DNA from: Paulinella micropora
Lineage: Eukaryota > Cercozoa > Imbricatea > Euglyphida
Assembly: GCA_009731375.1 (NCBI GenBank)
Contig: BJOX01000159.1
Location: forward strand, 796,361 to 860,360
DNA length: 64,000 bases
Direction: 5' to 3'
The position numbers and the translations under genes are program-made. Below, one piece after another: positions 1-7,822 of the stretch. How positions within the stretch are numbered: the first letter of the stretch is position 1; each line of letters starts with the position of its first letter. The notes below the pieces were generated by a model. That model saw only the letters and a program-made list of their open reading frames with translations. It had not been told where the DNA came from and ran no database searches.

Positions 1-129
1 TAATTTCTCATTATCTTTAATAACTTGAGACGTAGGTCACCATCTAGTTAAATCAATAGCTCTTGAGCAAACGATTTGTATGGATCGACCAGAGGTTAAA
101 TTGTTAACTTCATTAAACCGAAGGCCTAG

Positions 130-136
130 GCCTAGC

Positions 137-168
<32 letters not shown>

Positions 169-171
169 GCC

Positions 172-216
<45 letters not shown>

Positions 217-217
217 C

Positions 218-312
<95 letters not shown>
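130..312. repeat. (AGT)n trinucleotide microsatellite
   Basis: About 180 bp of nearly pure AGT/ACT units, interrupted by a few AGC, AGA and GGCCT variants. It starts with the palindromic GGCCTAGGCCTAGC. The poly-Ser and poly-Thr ORFs read through it are artefacts of the repeat. Positions 1-129 are unique sequence in which I see nothing else. Confidence 0.97.
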
Positions 313-419
313 AACATAAATTTAACGCGGTTATGATTGCAAACACTGCATCATTATCGGGTTAATTTTATCGTTTTTTCCGTTGGCTGAATAAGAAAAA
401 ACAGTACCCTTACTAGCCT

Positions 420-554
420 AGCCTAGCCTAGTAGTAGTAGTGGTAGTAGTAGTAGTAGTAGCAGTAGTACTACTACTACTACTACCACTACTACTACTAC
501 TGCTACTACTACTACTACCACTACTACTACTACTACTACGACTACTACCACAGT

Positions 555-611
<57 letters not shown>

Positions 612-612
612 T
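420..612. repeat. (AGT)n to (ACT)n fold-back microsatellite
   Basis: The tract starts with CCTAGCCTAGCCTAG. The repeat reads AGT up to about 469 and ACT afterwards, with interruptions (GTGGT, AGC / ACC, TGC) that mirror each other across the switch. It is therefore an imperfect palindrome rather than a simple tandem array. A TA-rich tract (613-714) follows. Confidence 0.95.
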
Positions 613-714
613 ATATATATACATATATACAAATATATATAAAAATATGTATATACATATATATATACATATATGTATATGTACATATATATATATGTAT
701 ATGCATATATATAT
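613..714. repeat. TA/CATA-rich low-complexity tract
   Basis: Mixture of TATATA, CATA and GTATA units. It is non-coding and directly abuts the left arm of the long palindrome. Confidence 0.9.
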
Positions 715-1117
715 ATCATTTATGTATATGGACAAGTCTATTCAAGTATTAAATACAAGCACTAAAAAATATGGAAACACTCTTATTTTTTACAAAAACA
801 AACCTATGTTTTACGAAAACACGCCTTTGTTTTGACAAAAATACAGAAAACAAAGCACACTAAGGCTTATTTAGACAAAATAACGACAATTTCATATTTT
901 TTATTCTAAAAAATATATATTAAATTTCATTTATATATGAAATTGTCGTTATTTTGTCTAAATAAGCCTTAGTGTGCTTTGTTTTCTGTATTTTTGTCAA
1001 AACAAAGGCGTGTTTTCGTAAAACATAGGTTTGTTTTTGTAAAACATAAGAGTGTTTCCATATTTTTTAGTGCTTGTATTTAATACTTGAATAGACTTGT
1101 CCATATACATAAATGAT
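715..1117. repeat. Long palindrome, 183-bp arms
   Basis: Arms at 715-897 and 935-1117 are reverse complements of each other; I noticed a single mismatch (TTTTTTAC near 790 versus GTAAAACA near 1045). They are separated by a 37-bp A+T-rich loop (898-934). The arms are unique sequence, not a microsatellite. The palindrome lies just outside the first gene of the virus-like island. It could be a head-to-head pair of viral terminal inverted repeats, a fold-back element or an assembly artefact. No second copy of the arm is visible at the right end of the island. Confidence 0.93.
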
Positions 1118-1209
1118 CATCAAACACAACAAATGTGGGAGGGGGCAACGAACGAAGTTCGTGGGGGGAGGGGGCGATAGCCACACGACTAAGGGAGAAA
1201 AAAAGAGTT

Positions 1210-1947
1210 TTACTTTTTGCTTTTCTCCTTGGACGATCGGCAAAAAAAATCCTTTTTGACCAAAATTGGTGTATCCGCTACAGGGCTAACGATATTATTT
1301 TCACCAACGCGATTAAAAAGGGATCGGCTTTCTGTTTTCGTTAAAATAACCAGTCCATCTATCCATATTCTTATCTGCTTTTTCGCGATATTTTTTTTCA
1401 TATTGTTCTTTAAGTTNNNNNNNNNNACGATATTTTTTTCATATTGTTCTTTAAGTTTCCTTCGTTGCTCGTTGTATTTCTTCATGTATTCTTTTTGCTT
1501 TTTCTGTTTTTCAGTAAGTGGGTTTTTAGTTATATTTCCTTTCCTTTCATGATATGCTTTATTGTATTCCTTTATCTTGTCCTTATTTTCTTGGCGATAT
1601 TGCTTCCTTTTCTGCTGTAATTCTTCTTTCTTCTTTTCTTTATATTTTTTTTTATATTCCCTTATCTTGTCTTTATTCTTCTCATAATATTCTTTTTGCT
1701 TTTTCTGTTTTTCAGTAAGTGGGTTTTTAGTTATATTTCTTTTCCTTTCATGATATGCTTTATTGTATTCCTTTATCTTGTCCTTATTTTCTTGGCGATA
1801 TTGCTTCTTCCTTTGTGCTATTCTTTCTTTATTCTGTTGATAATATTCCCTTTGGTATTTTTGCATTCTTAAAAATGCGAAACTATCTCCATATTTTTGT
1901 GAGATATAATTCTGTCGGTTTGCGTATTGTTCGGATGCGGTTGGCAT
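1210..1947 (-). CDS. Lys-rich coiled-coil repeat protein, unknown
   Basis: Predicted protein of about 245 residues, extremely rich in Lys, Glu, Asn, Tyr and Gln. The middle repeats units such as NKDKIKEYNKAYHER, and one block ending KNPLTEKQKKQKEY occurs twice. The units resemble the C-terminal tail of the GIY-YIG protein at 7823-8497, so the two genes probably share a repeat module. I see no catalytic domain. A 10-N gap (1417-1426) lies inside the frame and is flanked by a near-identical stretch of about 31 bp on both sides, so the last third is unreliable. The start ATG at 1947 is chosen because a run of short promoter-like repeats precedes it. Confidence 0.55.
   Translation of the reverse strand: MPTASEQYANRQNYISQKYGDSFAFLRMQKYQREYYQQNKERIAQRKKQYRQENKDKIKEYNKAYHERKRNITKNPLTEKQKKQKEYYEKNKDKIREYKKKYKEKKKEELQQKRKQYRQENKDKIKEYNKAYHERKGNITKNPLTEKQKKQKEYMKKYNEQRRKLKEQYEKNIXXXXNLKNNMKKNIAKKQIRIWIDGLVILTKTESRSLFNRVGENNIVSPVADTPILVKKDFFCRSSKEKSKK
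1417..1426. other. Assembly gap (10 N) with duplicated flanks
   Basis: The sequence before the gap (CATATTGTTCTTTAAGTT) is repeated directly after it. This suggests an unmerged overlap rather than truly missing sequence. Confidence 0.9.
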
Positions 1948-1961
1948 TATTGCTTTATAGT

Positions 1962-1998
1962 AATATTGACCCTTATATTTAATATATATTGACCCTTA
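1962..1998 (-). promoter_or_regulatory. Direct repeat ATATTGACCCTTA upstream of minus gene
   Basis: Two copies of ATATTGACCCTTA (about 1962-1974 and 1987-1999) lie just upstream of the minus-strand start at 1947. They are followed by a GATATCATT stretch, which echoes the GATATAAT promoter motif of the plus-strand genes. A promoter role is inferred from position and repetition only. Confidence 0.35.
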
Positions 1999-2059
1999 CG
2001 ATATCATTTTGTTATGTGAGTGATATATAAGAGCAGGGGAATGAAAATAATCTTATTTA

Positions 2060-2120
2060 TATGTCCAACCCCAAGGTTGGCCGTGTCCGACCCGCCCCTT
2101 ACGAGGTTGGACACTTTTTA
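2060..2120. other. Inverted-repeat cluster between divergent viral genes
   Basis: TGTCCAACC near 2060 pairs with GGTTGGACA near 2107, and a nested CCAACCCCAAGGTTGG lies inside. It sits in the gap between the leftward gene (start 1947) and the rightward genes (from 2447). Positions 2121-2313 are otherwise A+T-rich and featureless apart from a GGCC-rich patch near 2265-2295. Confidence 0.4.
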
Positions 2121-2313
2121 GGTATTAAATTTCGGTATTTATTATATTATTCTTCTTTCTATTAACTAAATTTTATATTGTCCAACCTGTCCAAGCTTTT
2201 ATTAAGAAATAGAAAATTTTTGTCGTCTCCCGTTTTTATACAATAAGGAAAAATAATTTTCCCCGCGGGGGGGTCGGCCTCGGCCAAGTTGGCCTTCATT
2301 AATACAAACAAAA

Positions 2314-2707
2314 ATATTCTCTCTCACCTACTATTGACAACAACTGGCCAAGTGGTTTTTAATAACATTTAGGGACATATCGGGTGTAATGGCGATTTTT
2401 AATTTTTATTTAAATAATAAAAATCATTATGACTATATAATACAACATGCCCGCGCGAAGGATATATAACACACCTGAGGAGAGAAGAAACGCACATTCT
2501 TTATCTTCTAATATTCTCTCTCACACTGCTACTATTGACAACAACTGGCCAAGTGGTTTTTAATAACATTTAGGGACATATCGGGTGTAATGGCGATTTT
2601 TAATTTTTATTTAAATAATAAAATCATTATGACTATATAATACAACATGCCCGCGCGAAGGATATATAACACACCTGAGGAGAGAAGAAAGGCACATTCT
2701 TTATCTT
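2314..2707 (+). repeat. Tandem duplication of about 200 bp (promoter plus gene start)
   Basis: Copy 1 (2314-2510) and copy 2 (2511-2707) are nearly identical and differ by a few short indels. Each unit contains the upstream region, the start codon (2447 and 2647) and the first codons of the next ORF. Copy 1 yields only a 38-codon truncated reading frame that runs into copy 2; copy 2 continues into the full ORF. Confidence 0.92.
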
Positions 2708-2865
2708 CTGGTAAATATGCTAAGAAGAACCCCGACATATACAGAATTGCTAGTAAATCATATTATACAAAAAATAGAGATAAGATACTTGCAAAAAGAA
2801 AGGAGAAAAGAAATAAAGCAAAGGAAGATAAAAGAAATCTTAATGATGAATTACATATTAAATAA
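2647..2865 (+). CDS. Small basic hypothetical protein
   Basis: 72 residues, strongly basic, starting MPARRIYNTPEERRKAHS. The second half (NRDKILAKRKEKRNKAK) is Lys/Arg-rich and predicted helical. It resembles the YxxNRDKI..KR units seen in the island's Lys-rich tails. It ends 24 bp before the next gene and its promoter motif. Function unknown; a DNA-binding or nucleic-acid-associated role is only a guess from charge. The start used is the second of the two duplicated ATGs. Confidence 0.5.
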   Translation: MPARRIYNTPEERRKAHSLSSGKYAKKNPDIYRIASKSYYTKNRDKILAKRKEKRNKAKEDKRNLNDELHIK

Positions 2866-2870
2866 AACAA

Positions 2871-2886
2871 TCTTAATGATATAATC
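2871..2886 (+). promoter_or_regulatory. Viral promoter motif TCTTAATGATATAATC
   Basis: Lies three bases before the ATG at 2890. It matches the motifs before 3424, 4097 and (more weakly) 6944, giving a consensus of about TTCTTWAYGATATAATC. The repetition before different genes is seen directly; promoter function is inferred. Confidence 0.6.
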
Positions 2887-2889
2887 ATT

Positions 2890-3207
2890 ATGACAGACGA
2901 CAGAAGACACAAAATGGATGAGTACTTTAAACTTCTTTATTCAAAAGCCAAAATTTATAAAATTACTTCGCCACATACTGCTGAAGTATATGTGGGAAGC
3001 ACCACCTCTACTTTAGCACAAAGAATGACGGGGCACATATCTGCTTTTAAAAGATGGAAAAATGGCAAGTCAAAGGCTTATATTTCTTCGTATAAAGTTA
3101 TAGAGAAGGGAGACCCGTGTATTGAATTAATTGAAAATCTTCCATGTAGTAGTCTTGAATTCTTGTTAAAAAGAGAAAGAGAAATTATTCAAATTACGGT
3201 CGGATAA
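2890..3207 (+). pseudogene. GIY-YIG endonuclease, frameshifted at its C-terminus
   Basis: The N-terminal 105 residues form a GIY-YIG nuclease core: KIYKIT near residue 21, VYVGST near 34, an Arg/His pair in TLAQRMTGH near 43-50, and the Glu-containing LKREREII helix near 93. It parallels the GIY-YIG gene at 7823 over its whole length. The frame stops at 3207, just after the nuclease core. The next frame over continues without a break from about 3205 to 3418, beginning DNCCN, the position where its paralogue has EKCINK. The simplest reading is one gene of about 2890-3418 broken by a single-base indel near 3200. It could instead be a sequencing error. Such nucleases are common in PLVs, virophages and giant viruses. 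Confidence 0.72.
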
Positions 3208-3418
3208 TTGTTGTAATATTCAATGCAATTTGGAAAAACAAGAAAACCAATTACCAGAAGAGACATTAACACAAGAGATATTTGATAAGTTTAGGGATAA
3301 ATACTTAAAAGACGAAAGTTTTAGAAAATTTATTAAAAAGGTATTGAAAGATTCAACAAACAAAAACGAAAAACTTTTTTTTGTATTTCAATATAAATAT
3401 ATATTCTTAACGATATAA
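3205..3418 (+). pseudogene. C-terminal part of the frameshifted GIY-YIG gene
   Basis: Open frame of about 70 codons with Cys near its start, then an acidic/amphipathic stretch (KFRDKYLKDESFRKFIKK). It has no convincing start of its own; an internal ATG at 3230 exists but in a different codon context from a gene start. Its stop codon lies inside the promoter motif of the next gene. It is best read as the tail of the nuclease gene upstream. Confidence 0.5.
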
Positions 3419-3420
3419 TC
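3404..3420 (+). promoter_or_regulatory. Viral promoter motif TTCTTAACGATATAATC
   Basis: Located three bases before the ATG at 3424 and overlapping the end of the previous frame. It is one of the clearest copies of the island's shared motif. Confidence 0.65.
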
Positions 3421-3423
3421 AAT

Positions 3424-3717
3424 ATGACGACCACGAACATGCGCTCATACTGGGCACACGAAGATTTACAATTGCACATTGATTACGCGGAGGGAAACCA
3501 TTTTTTGAATCTAATCAATGCCGTCCGTTTTGTTGCTCCCGATGGCCGATGGGAAATTAAAGACTGGCGTGTCGCTAGTATGTTGGACGAAGGCATGGAG
3601 AATTATTGTTGTTGCGGGCACATAATTACAAAAAACTTCATAATCAAGCACATAAGAAGTGGTGCCGAGATGGTTATAGGATCACATTGTATTAAACGAT
3701 TGGTAATCGTAAGATGA
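3424..3717 (+). CDS. Cys/His-rich viral protein (possible zinc-binding)
   Basis: 97 residues. The C-terminal half has NYCCCGHIIT followed by an IGSHCIKRL motif about 25 residues later, a spacing of Cys pairs that suggests a small zinc-binding unit. No enzymatic motif is visible. The stop overlaps the ATG of the next ORF (ATGA at 3714-3717), so the two are either translationally coupled or two halves of one gene split by a frameshift. The start is fixed by the promoter motif directly upstream. Confidence 0.55.
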   Translation: MTTTNMRSYWAHEDLQLHIDYAEGNHFLNLINAVRFVAPDGRWEIKDWRVASMLDEGMENYCCCGHIITKNFIIKHIRSGAEMVIGSHCIKRLVIVR

Positions 3718-3899
3718 ATGAAGATCTATCGTTGTTTATTCGTACCCTTGACAATCCAAACATTAAATTTTGTTGTTATTGTAATAGCAATCGGGCAATT
3801 CCAAAAAAGATCGTGGAAAAATATCCGAACAGGGACAAGTATTATCATAAATCTTGTATGAAAAAGAAATTTTATCGATGTACTATTTGTAATGCTTGA
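3714..3899 (+). CDS. Small Cys-rich protein, coupled to the previous ORF
   Basis: 61 residues with CCYCNS near residue 20, then SCMKKK and a terminal CTICNA, consistent with a zinc ribbon or knuckle. It overlaps the preceding Cys-rich ORF by four bases. Because both carry incomplete metal-binding sets, one ancestral zinc-ribbon protein split by a frameshift is an attractive alternative. Function unknown. The 200 bp after it (3900-4096) hold no gene, only the next promoter motif. Confidence 0.45.
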   Translation: MNEDLSLFIRTLDNPNIKFCCYCNSNRAIPKKIVEKYPNRDKYYHKSCMKKKFYRCTICNA

Positions 3900-4035
3900 A
3901 GAGGATTTGACCCATGCGATTGTTTAGATAAGATTAGAAATGGAACAGACAGAAGGCCATTTTGGTGGCGATAATCAAATTAATTAATTAATATTTTTTT
4001 GTTAATAATATTTCATTTCTATTTAAAGAAATATA

Positions 4036-4052
4036 TTCTTTATGATATAATC
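4036..4052 (+). promoter_or_regulatory. Viral promoter motif TTCTTTATGATATAATC
   Basis: Close match to the motifs at 2871 and 3404, but 44 bp upstream of the primase ATG (4097) instead of three. A short leader is therefore expected if it drives this gene. Confidence 0.55.
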
Positions 4053-4096
4053 GTAAAGGACACACGACAACATTTTTATATATCCATTGATATAAG

Positions 4097-4942
4097 ATGA
4101 CCGCACCGACACTGACCAATGAGCAATGGTATTGGAAACAAGAAGAAGCACTGAGAGATAAACCGCAGGACACGGTTCTTATTAAGTGGGGGAACAAGCA
4201 ATTCACCACTGTGCCATTTCAAGAGGATTTCGTGGCATTGATTGAAAAAACGCCAGAGGAACAAAGACAATACTATGAAGTATTAATGGAAAACAAACCC
4301 CAACGAATGTTTGCCGACATTGATGGCGATGAATTATCAATCTCACGAGAAAAAATGTATGAGCGATGGAACACACTTATGGAAAATGTATTTGCTAATG
4401 TAGGCTTGAAGTATAATCCTAAAAAAGCAAGATACTTGGATGCGAGTAAGAATGGTAAAATGTCGTGCCATTTTTCTTACGATAATGGCTTGGTGTTTGA
4501 AAACTGCGAAACACAAAAAGAGTTTTGGAAATATGCGGAAGTGGTAATTGAAAAAGATTACCCCGACCTCTGTTTCACATTTGAACGAGCCGACAAGAAT
4601 ATTGAATTGCGAACCATACTCGATATTTCTGTTTAAAACAAAAACAGGGCTTTCCGCACTATCTATTCTCATAAAGATGGTAGCGACCGCGTTGAACAAT
4701 CTCTACCAAAATCTGTTAATCCCACTCCTGTTGCCGTGCCAAAACAAACTACCACAACACCAGCAAGCAAAATAGAAGCAATAGAAGATGCTTCTAAGGA
4801 AACTCCACCACCAACCAAAGAAGTTGCTCAAACTAGCGACGTTGATGTAAATCAAGCCATAGCGGATTTAAAGAAAATGAAAGAGGAAAGAATTACACAC
4901 AAGAATTTACAAATTATGAAAAAAATAATTAATGGTAATTGA
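4097..4942 (+). pseudogene. AEP-type primase (PrimPol) N-domain with in-frame TAA
   Basis: Resembles the archaeo-eukaryotic primase domain of DNA viruses. QRMFADIDGDE (near residue 75) supplies the DxD metal-binding motif I, MSCHFSYD (near 120) the SxH motif II, and RTILDISV (near 175) the motif III Asp. A TAA at 4634-4636 interrupts the frame immediately after motif III. The same frame then continues for 101 codons with the expected conserved Arg residues (NKNRAFRTI), so this is one gene with a nonsense mutation. The C-terminal part (PPPTKE... then a charged helix) is low complexity, and no helicase domain follows, so the usual primase-helicase fusion is missing. Role when intact: primer synthesis for viral DNA replication. 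Confidence 0.7.
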
Positions 4943-4963
4943 CAAAATAATTATTATTATATA

Positions 4964-5362
4964 ATGATTAAAAACACACATGCCTCCAATAGATTGTCTA
5001 ATGAGTTTATTAACAAACTCAACGAAGGAAACCGACCCGCGAGTGATGGGTTTCAATTGAATCAATTTGAATTGTGGAGTAGTAATGGTGCCCCATTAGT
5101 TAATCAACCATTGACCGAATTTGGCGACCTTGTCTCACATGAGAAGAGCACTATTCAAAACACATTAACAGACATTTCTGATAACAAAGAAAATGCGGAT
5201 GTTGTTGATTTGGACACTGCTGTTAGCAGTTTGGCTTATTTAAAGAAAGCGGTTCAAAATGCTGAGGCAAGAGAGTTTCAATTGACTTCACCACAAGATA
5301 CAAGACTTGACAATATACAGAAATCAGTTGATATTATTAGACAATCCGTTTCAAGTGAATAA
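4964..5362 (+). CDS. Hypothetical viral protein
   Basis: 132 residues, acidic and Asn/Ser/Asp-rich, no membrane segment or signal peptide, with a predicted C-terminal helix (RLDNIQKSVDIIRQSV). It lies directly upstream of the major capsid gene in the same orientation, behind an A+T-rich leader (TTATTATTATATAATG). A structural or assembly role is suggested only by position. I do not recognise the family. Confidence 0.5.
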   Translation: MIKNTHASNRLSNEFINKLNEGNRPASDGFQLNQFELWSSNGAPLVNQPLTEFGDLVSHEKSTIQNTLTDISDNKENADVVDLDTAVSSLAYLKKAVQNAEAREFQLTSPQDTRLDNIQKSVDIIRQSVSSE

Positions 5363-5441
5363 TTAATTATTTTTAAATTCTATTATTATTTTTTATTATA
5401 GGAACATTACGAATTTTACTATTCTACAAGCACACAAAAAA

Positions 5442-6857
5442 ATGGAAGGAAAGGATTCTAAAAATACTGAGGAGTTGATGACCCTCAACAACCTCAGATA
5501 TGAGTTGCCAGCAAATCTAGCACTCACTGAACAGGGAAGTATCTTTAAGAAGAACTTCTCTGACCAGCAGACTTACACCAGTTCGTCGGGGACTGAAATG
5601 ATTTTTACACTACAGGCAAGCACTGATTTTGTTTATGGAAAGAATTGCTATTTGTCGTTTGACATTAAAGCAGATGGGTTGGTTACGACCGCAGGGAATA
5701 ACTGCGGTATTGGTTTTCTAAACACTCCCGCTACCGCTATTTTTGAAAGATTTCTGCTAGAAAGCAAGGATGGAAGCGAACTTGAACGAATTGAAGATTT
5801 GAATAAGATGGTGCGAAATATTCTCCCGTGGCACTATCCTCTTGATTATCGCGGTCAGGCACAGATGGCAGGACAACGCGAATCTTTATCTGTTAGCAGT
5901 GGTATAGGTGCTACTACTGATGTTGTTAATTTTTCCGTTAATACTCCAACTGTCGTAGGCACTGGTAATTATTTGAAAGTTTGTATTCCTCTCTATTACT
6001 TTTCGGGAGTGTTTAACGAAGAAACTCTTATTCCTCCCTCTCTGATTAGTGGTATGAGGCTTCGTTTGACATTTGCACCGCCTCAGGAAGCATTGTCCGT
6101 TATTGGCACCACTGAGGGAAAGGCGGCGGCTGGTTTAAATGGCACTGCTTTGACTTTCACTGTATCAAATCCAGTGGTTATGTTGGAGACATTCTCTCTT
6201 GCTCCCGCTGTCCAGAGAAATATTCTTGAACAGATGGGAAGTAAGGATGGGCTTCCATACACTTATGAAACATATTATAACCAAAAGGCGAATCCGGGCA
6301 CTTCTGATGATTTTAATCTTCAAGTAAATGAAGCAGTTGCTCGTGCTCAGTGCTTGTATATCGTCACACAAAATGTGCTCGCAGATAACGTTGGTATTGA
6401 TAACCTTGGAACTGCTCAAATGCCTTATAAGCAGTATCAATGTCGTATTGGTGATTGATATGCTCCACAACAAAAGATGGAACTCGGAGGAAGCACCGAT
6501 ACTCTTGCTGCCGTTCAACGAGGATGTGCAGAATTGTATATTAACAATCTCCAAGCAACTATGGGTATTCGTGATGCTTATATGACTTCCTCTGTTTCAC
6601 TTGAAAACTTTCGCAAGTTTTATGGCGATTCGGATTTTACTGCGACTACAACAAATGGTGGTTTTGCTACCATTATCCAGACACTCAATCAGTCTCCACA
6701 CATTGGAGCGTCTGGTCTCGCAGTCAATAATTCGCGAATTGCTGAAGTTACCCTTCGTTATGCTGCAGATTATGATGCTAATCGTGCCATCACCGCTTGG
6801 TTGAAATATGTCAAAGTCGCGTCTATCTATCCATCCCGCGCAGTTATTAAACAATGA
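5442..6857 (+). pseudogene. Major capsid protein-like gene with in-frame TGA
   Basis: Reading through one TGA (6456-6458), the frame spans 471 residues of beta-rich, low-Lys sequence typical of a jelly-roll capsid protein. It has an early hydrophobic strand pattern (MIFTLQASTDFVYGKN), an IFERFLLESKDGSELERIED segment, and a C-terminal strand block ending near SRAVIKQ. Size and character fit PLV-type double jelly-roll major capsid proteins, and the penton-like gene follows 86 bp downstream. The residues before (QCRIGD) and after (YAPQQKMELGG) the stop are continuous, so the TGA probably replaced a Trp codon (TGG) by one substitution. A recoded UGA or a base-call error are alternatives. Family assignment is by composition and context, not by alignment. 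Confidence 0.68.
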
Positions 6858-6925
6858 GTTAATAATGAGCATTATTTATTTAAAATACGTGTAGCTAAAA
6901 AACAATTAAAAAAAATTAAAATATA

Positions 6926-6942
6926 TTCTTTTACAATATAGC
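6926..6942 (+). promoter_or_regulatory. Viral promoter motif, variant TTCTTTTACAATATAGC
   Basis: Sits two bases before the ATG at 6944 in the same ATATATTCTT context as the motif at 4036. The GATATAAT core is degenerate here (CAATATAG). Confidence 0.5.
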
Positions 6943-6943
6943 A

Positions 6944-7741
6944 ATGTCATTTACGATCTCTAATCTTGAAGACGAAAAGCGAACCCGCAAAAATTTCCTC
7001 CTTCGTGTCTCCTCAAGTGATAAAACAGAATCAAAATCAGCTTCTACTCACAATGGCCGTTTCGTTGTTGATTTACCAGCAACTGGTCGTAATATTGATA
7101 TAATTAGTGCTTATGTCGTTAAGAGTATCTCCATTCCAAATGTTTTCCCAAACATACCGAGTTATGCCAACACTCTCACATTGATTAAAACAACTGGATC
7201 CGCTACAAAAACAGCAATCGTAACAGAAAATCAATACACCATTGACACATTTATTACCGCCCTTCAATCCGCGGTTAATTCAGCAATTGCCCCAGACTCT
7301 GTAGTTATAACTTTGAACTCCGTTAATAAATTGAATTTCGCATTCACTGGTGATACGTATGCTTTTGATTACGATAATAGCACGATTAAGGATAAGATAG
7401 GACTGACTGCCGATATTTCGGCGGCGGCGAGTAGCACGATGCAATCCATAGTGAATTTAATCGGTGAAACGGCCGTTTATGTTCATGGTCGTGCTTTAAA
7501 TCAATCTGGTTTAGTTGAAGCAAATGGTAATTTCTCTGTCGTTGGTAAAGTGAATCTAGATAAACCGTTTGGGGTACAATGTTATTTTGAATCGTCAAAC
7601 GATGTTGCTGATTATGTGCCATTTAATACGACGAAAAGTTTAAGGTCTATTGATATCGTCATTAGAAATGCACAAGGATTCGTGCTCGAACTGCCAACTA
7701 ATTTCGAGGTTTCAATTCTCTTAAAGGCGTATCATGCTTAA
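6944..7741 (+). CDS. Penton-like minor capsid protein
   Basis: 265 residues, intact. The hallmarks are those of the PLV/virophage-type minor capsid protein: an N-terminal Ser/Thr/Lys stretch, then a strand followed by SISIPNVFPNIPSYAN (near residue 63), a YTIDTFITALQSAVN helix (near 100), and a C-terminal strand LPTNFEVSILLKAYHA. The fold expected is a single jelly roll forming the pentameric vertices. It follows the major capsid gene on the same strand, as in many PLVs. This is the most securely recognisable viral gene of the island and carries no disabling mutation. Confidence 0.75.
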   Translation: MSFTISNLEDEKRTRKNFLLRVSSSDKTESKSASTHNGRFVVDLPATGRNIDIISAYVVKSISIPNVFPNIPSYANTLTLIKTTGSATKTAIVTENQYTIDTFITALQSAVNSAIAPDSVVITLNSVNKLNFAFTGDTYAFDYDNSTIKDKIGLTADISAAASSTMQSIVNLIGETAVYVHGRALNQSGLVEANGNFSVVGKVNLDKPFGVQCYFESSNDVADYVPFNTTKSLRSIDIVIRNAQGFVLELPTNFEVSILLKAYHA

Positions 7742-7822
7742 AACCGGAAAAACAAACAAACATTTATTTTTTAATTATATATTAAAGGTATGATAAAATA
7801 TATGTAAAGATAAAAAAGGATA

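Noticed and set aside
80-835. Poly-Ser, poly-Thr, poly-Val and poly-Leu ORFs on both strands
   Set aside because: They are translations of AGT/ACT trinucleotide repeats, open in several frames at once, with no unique coding sequence.
4097-6857. Alternative genetic code (stop codons reassigned) in the viral island
   Set aside because: One TAA and one TGA occur, each in a different gene, along with ordinary frameshifts; the intact penton and GIY-YIG genes use normal stops. Decay or error is simpler.
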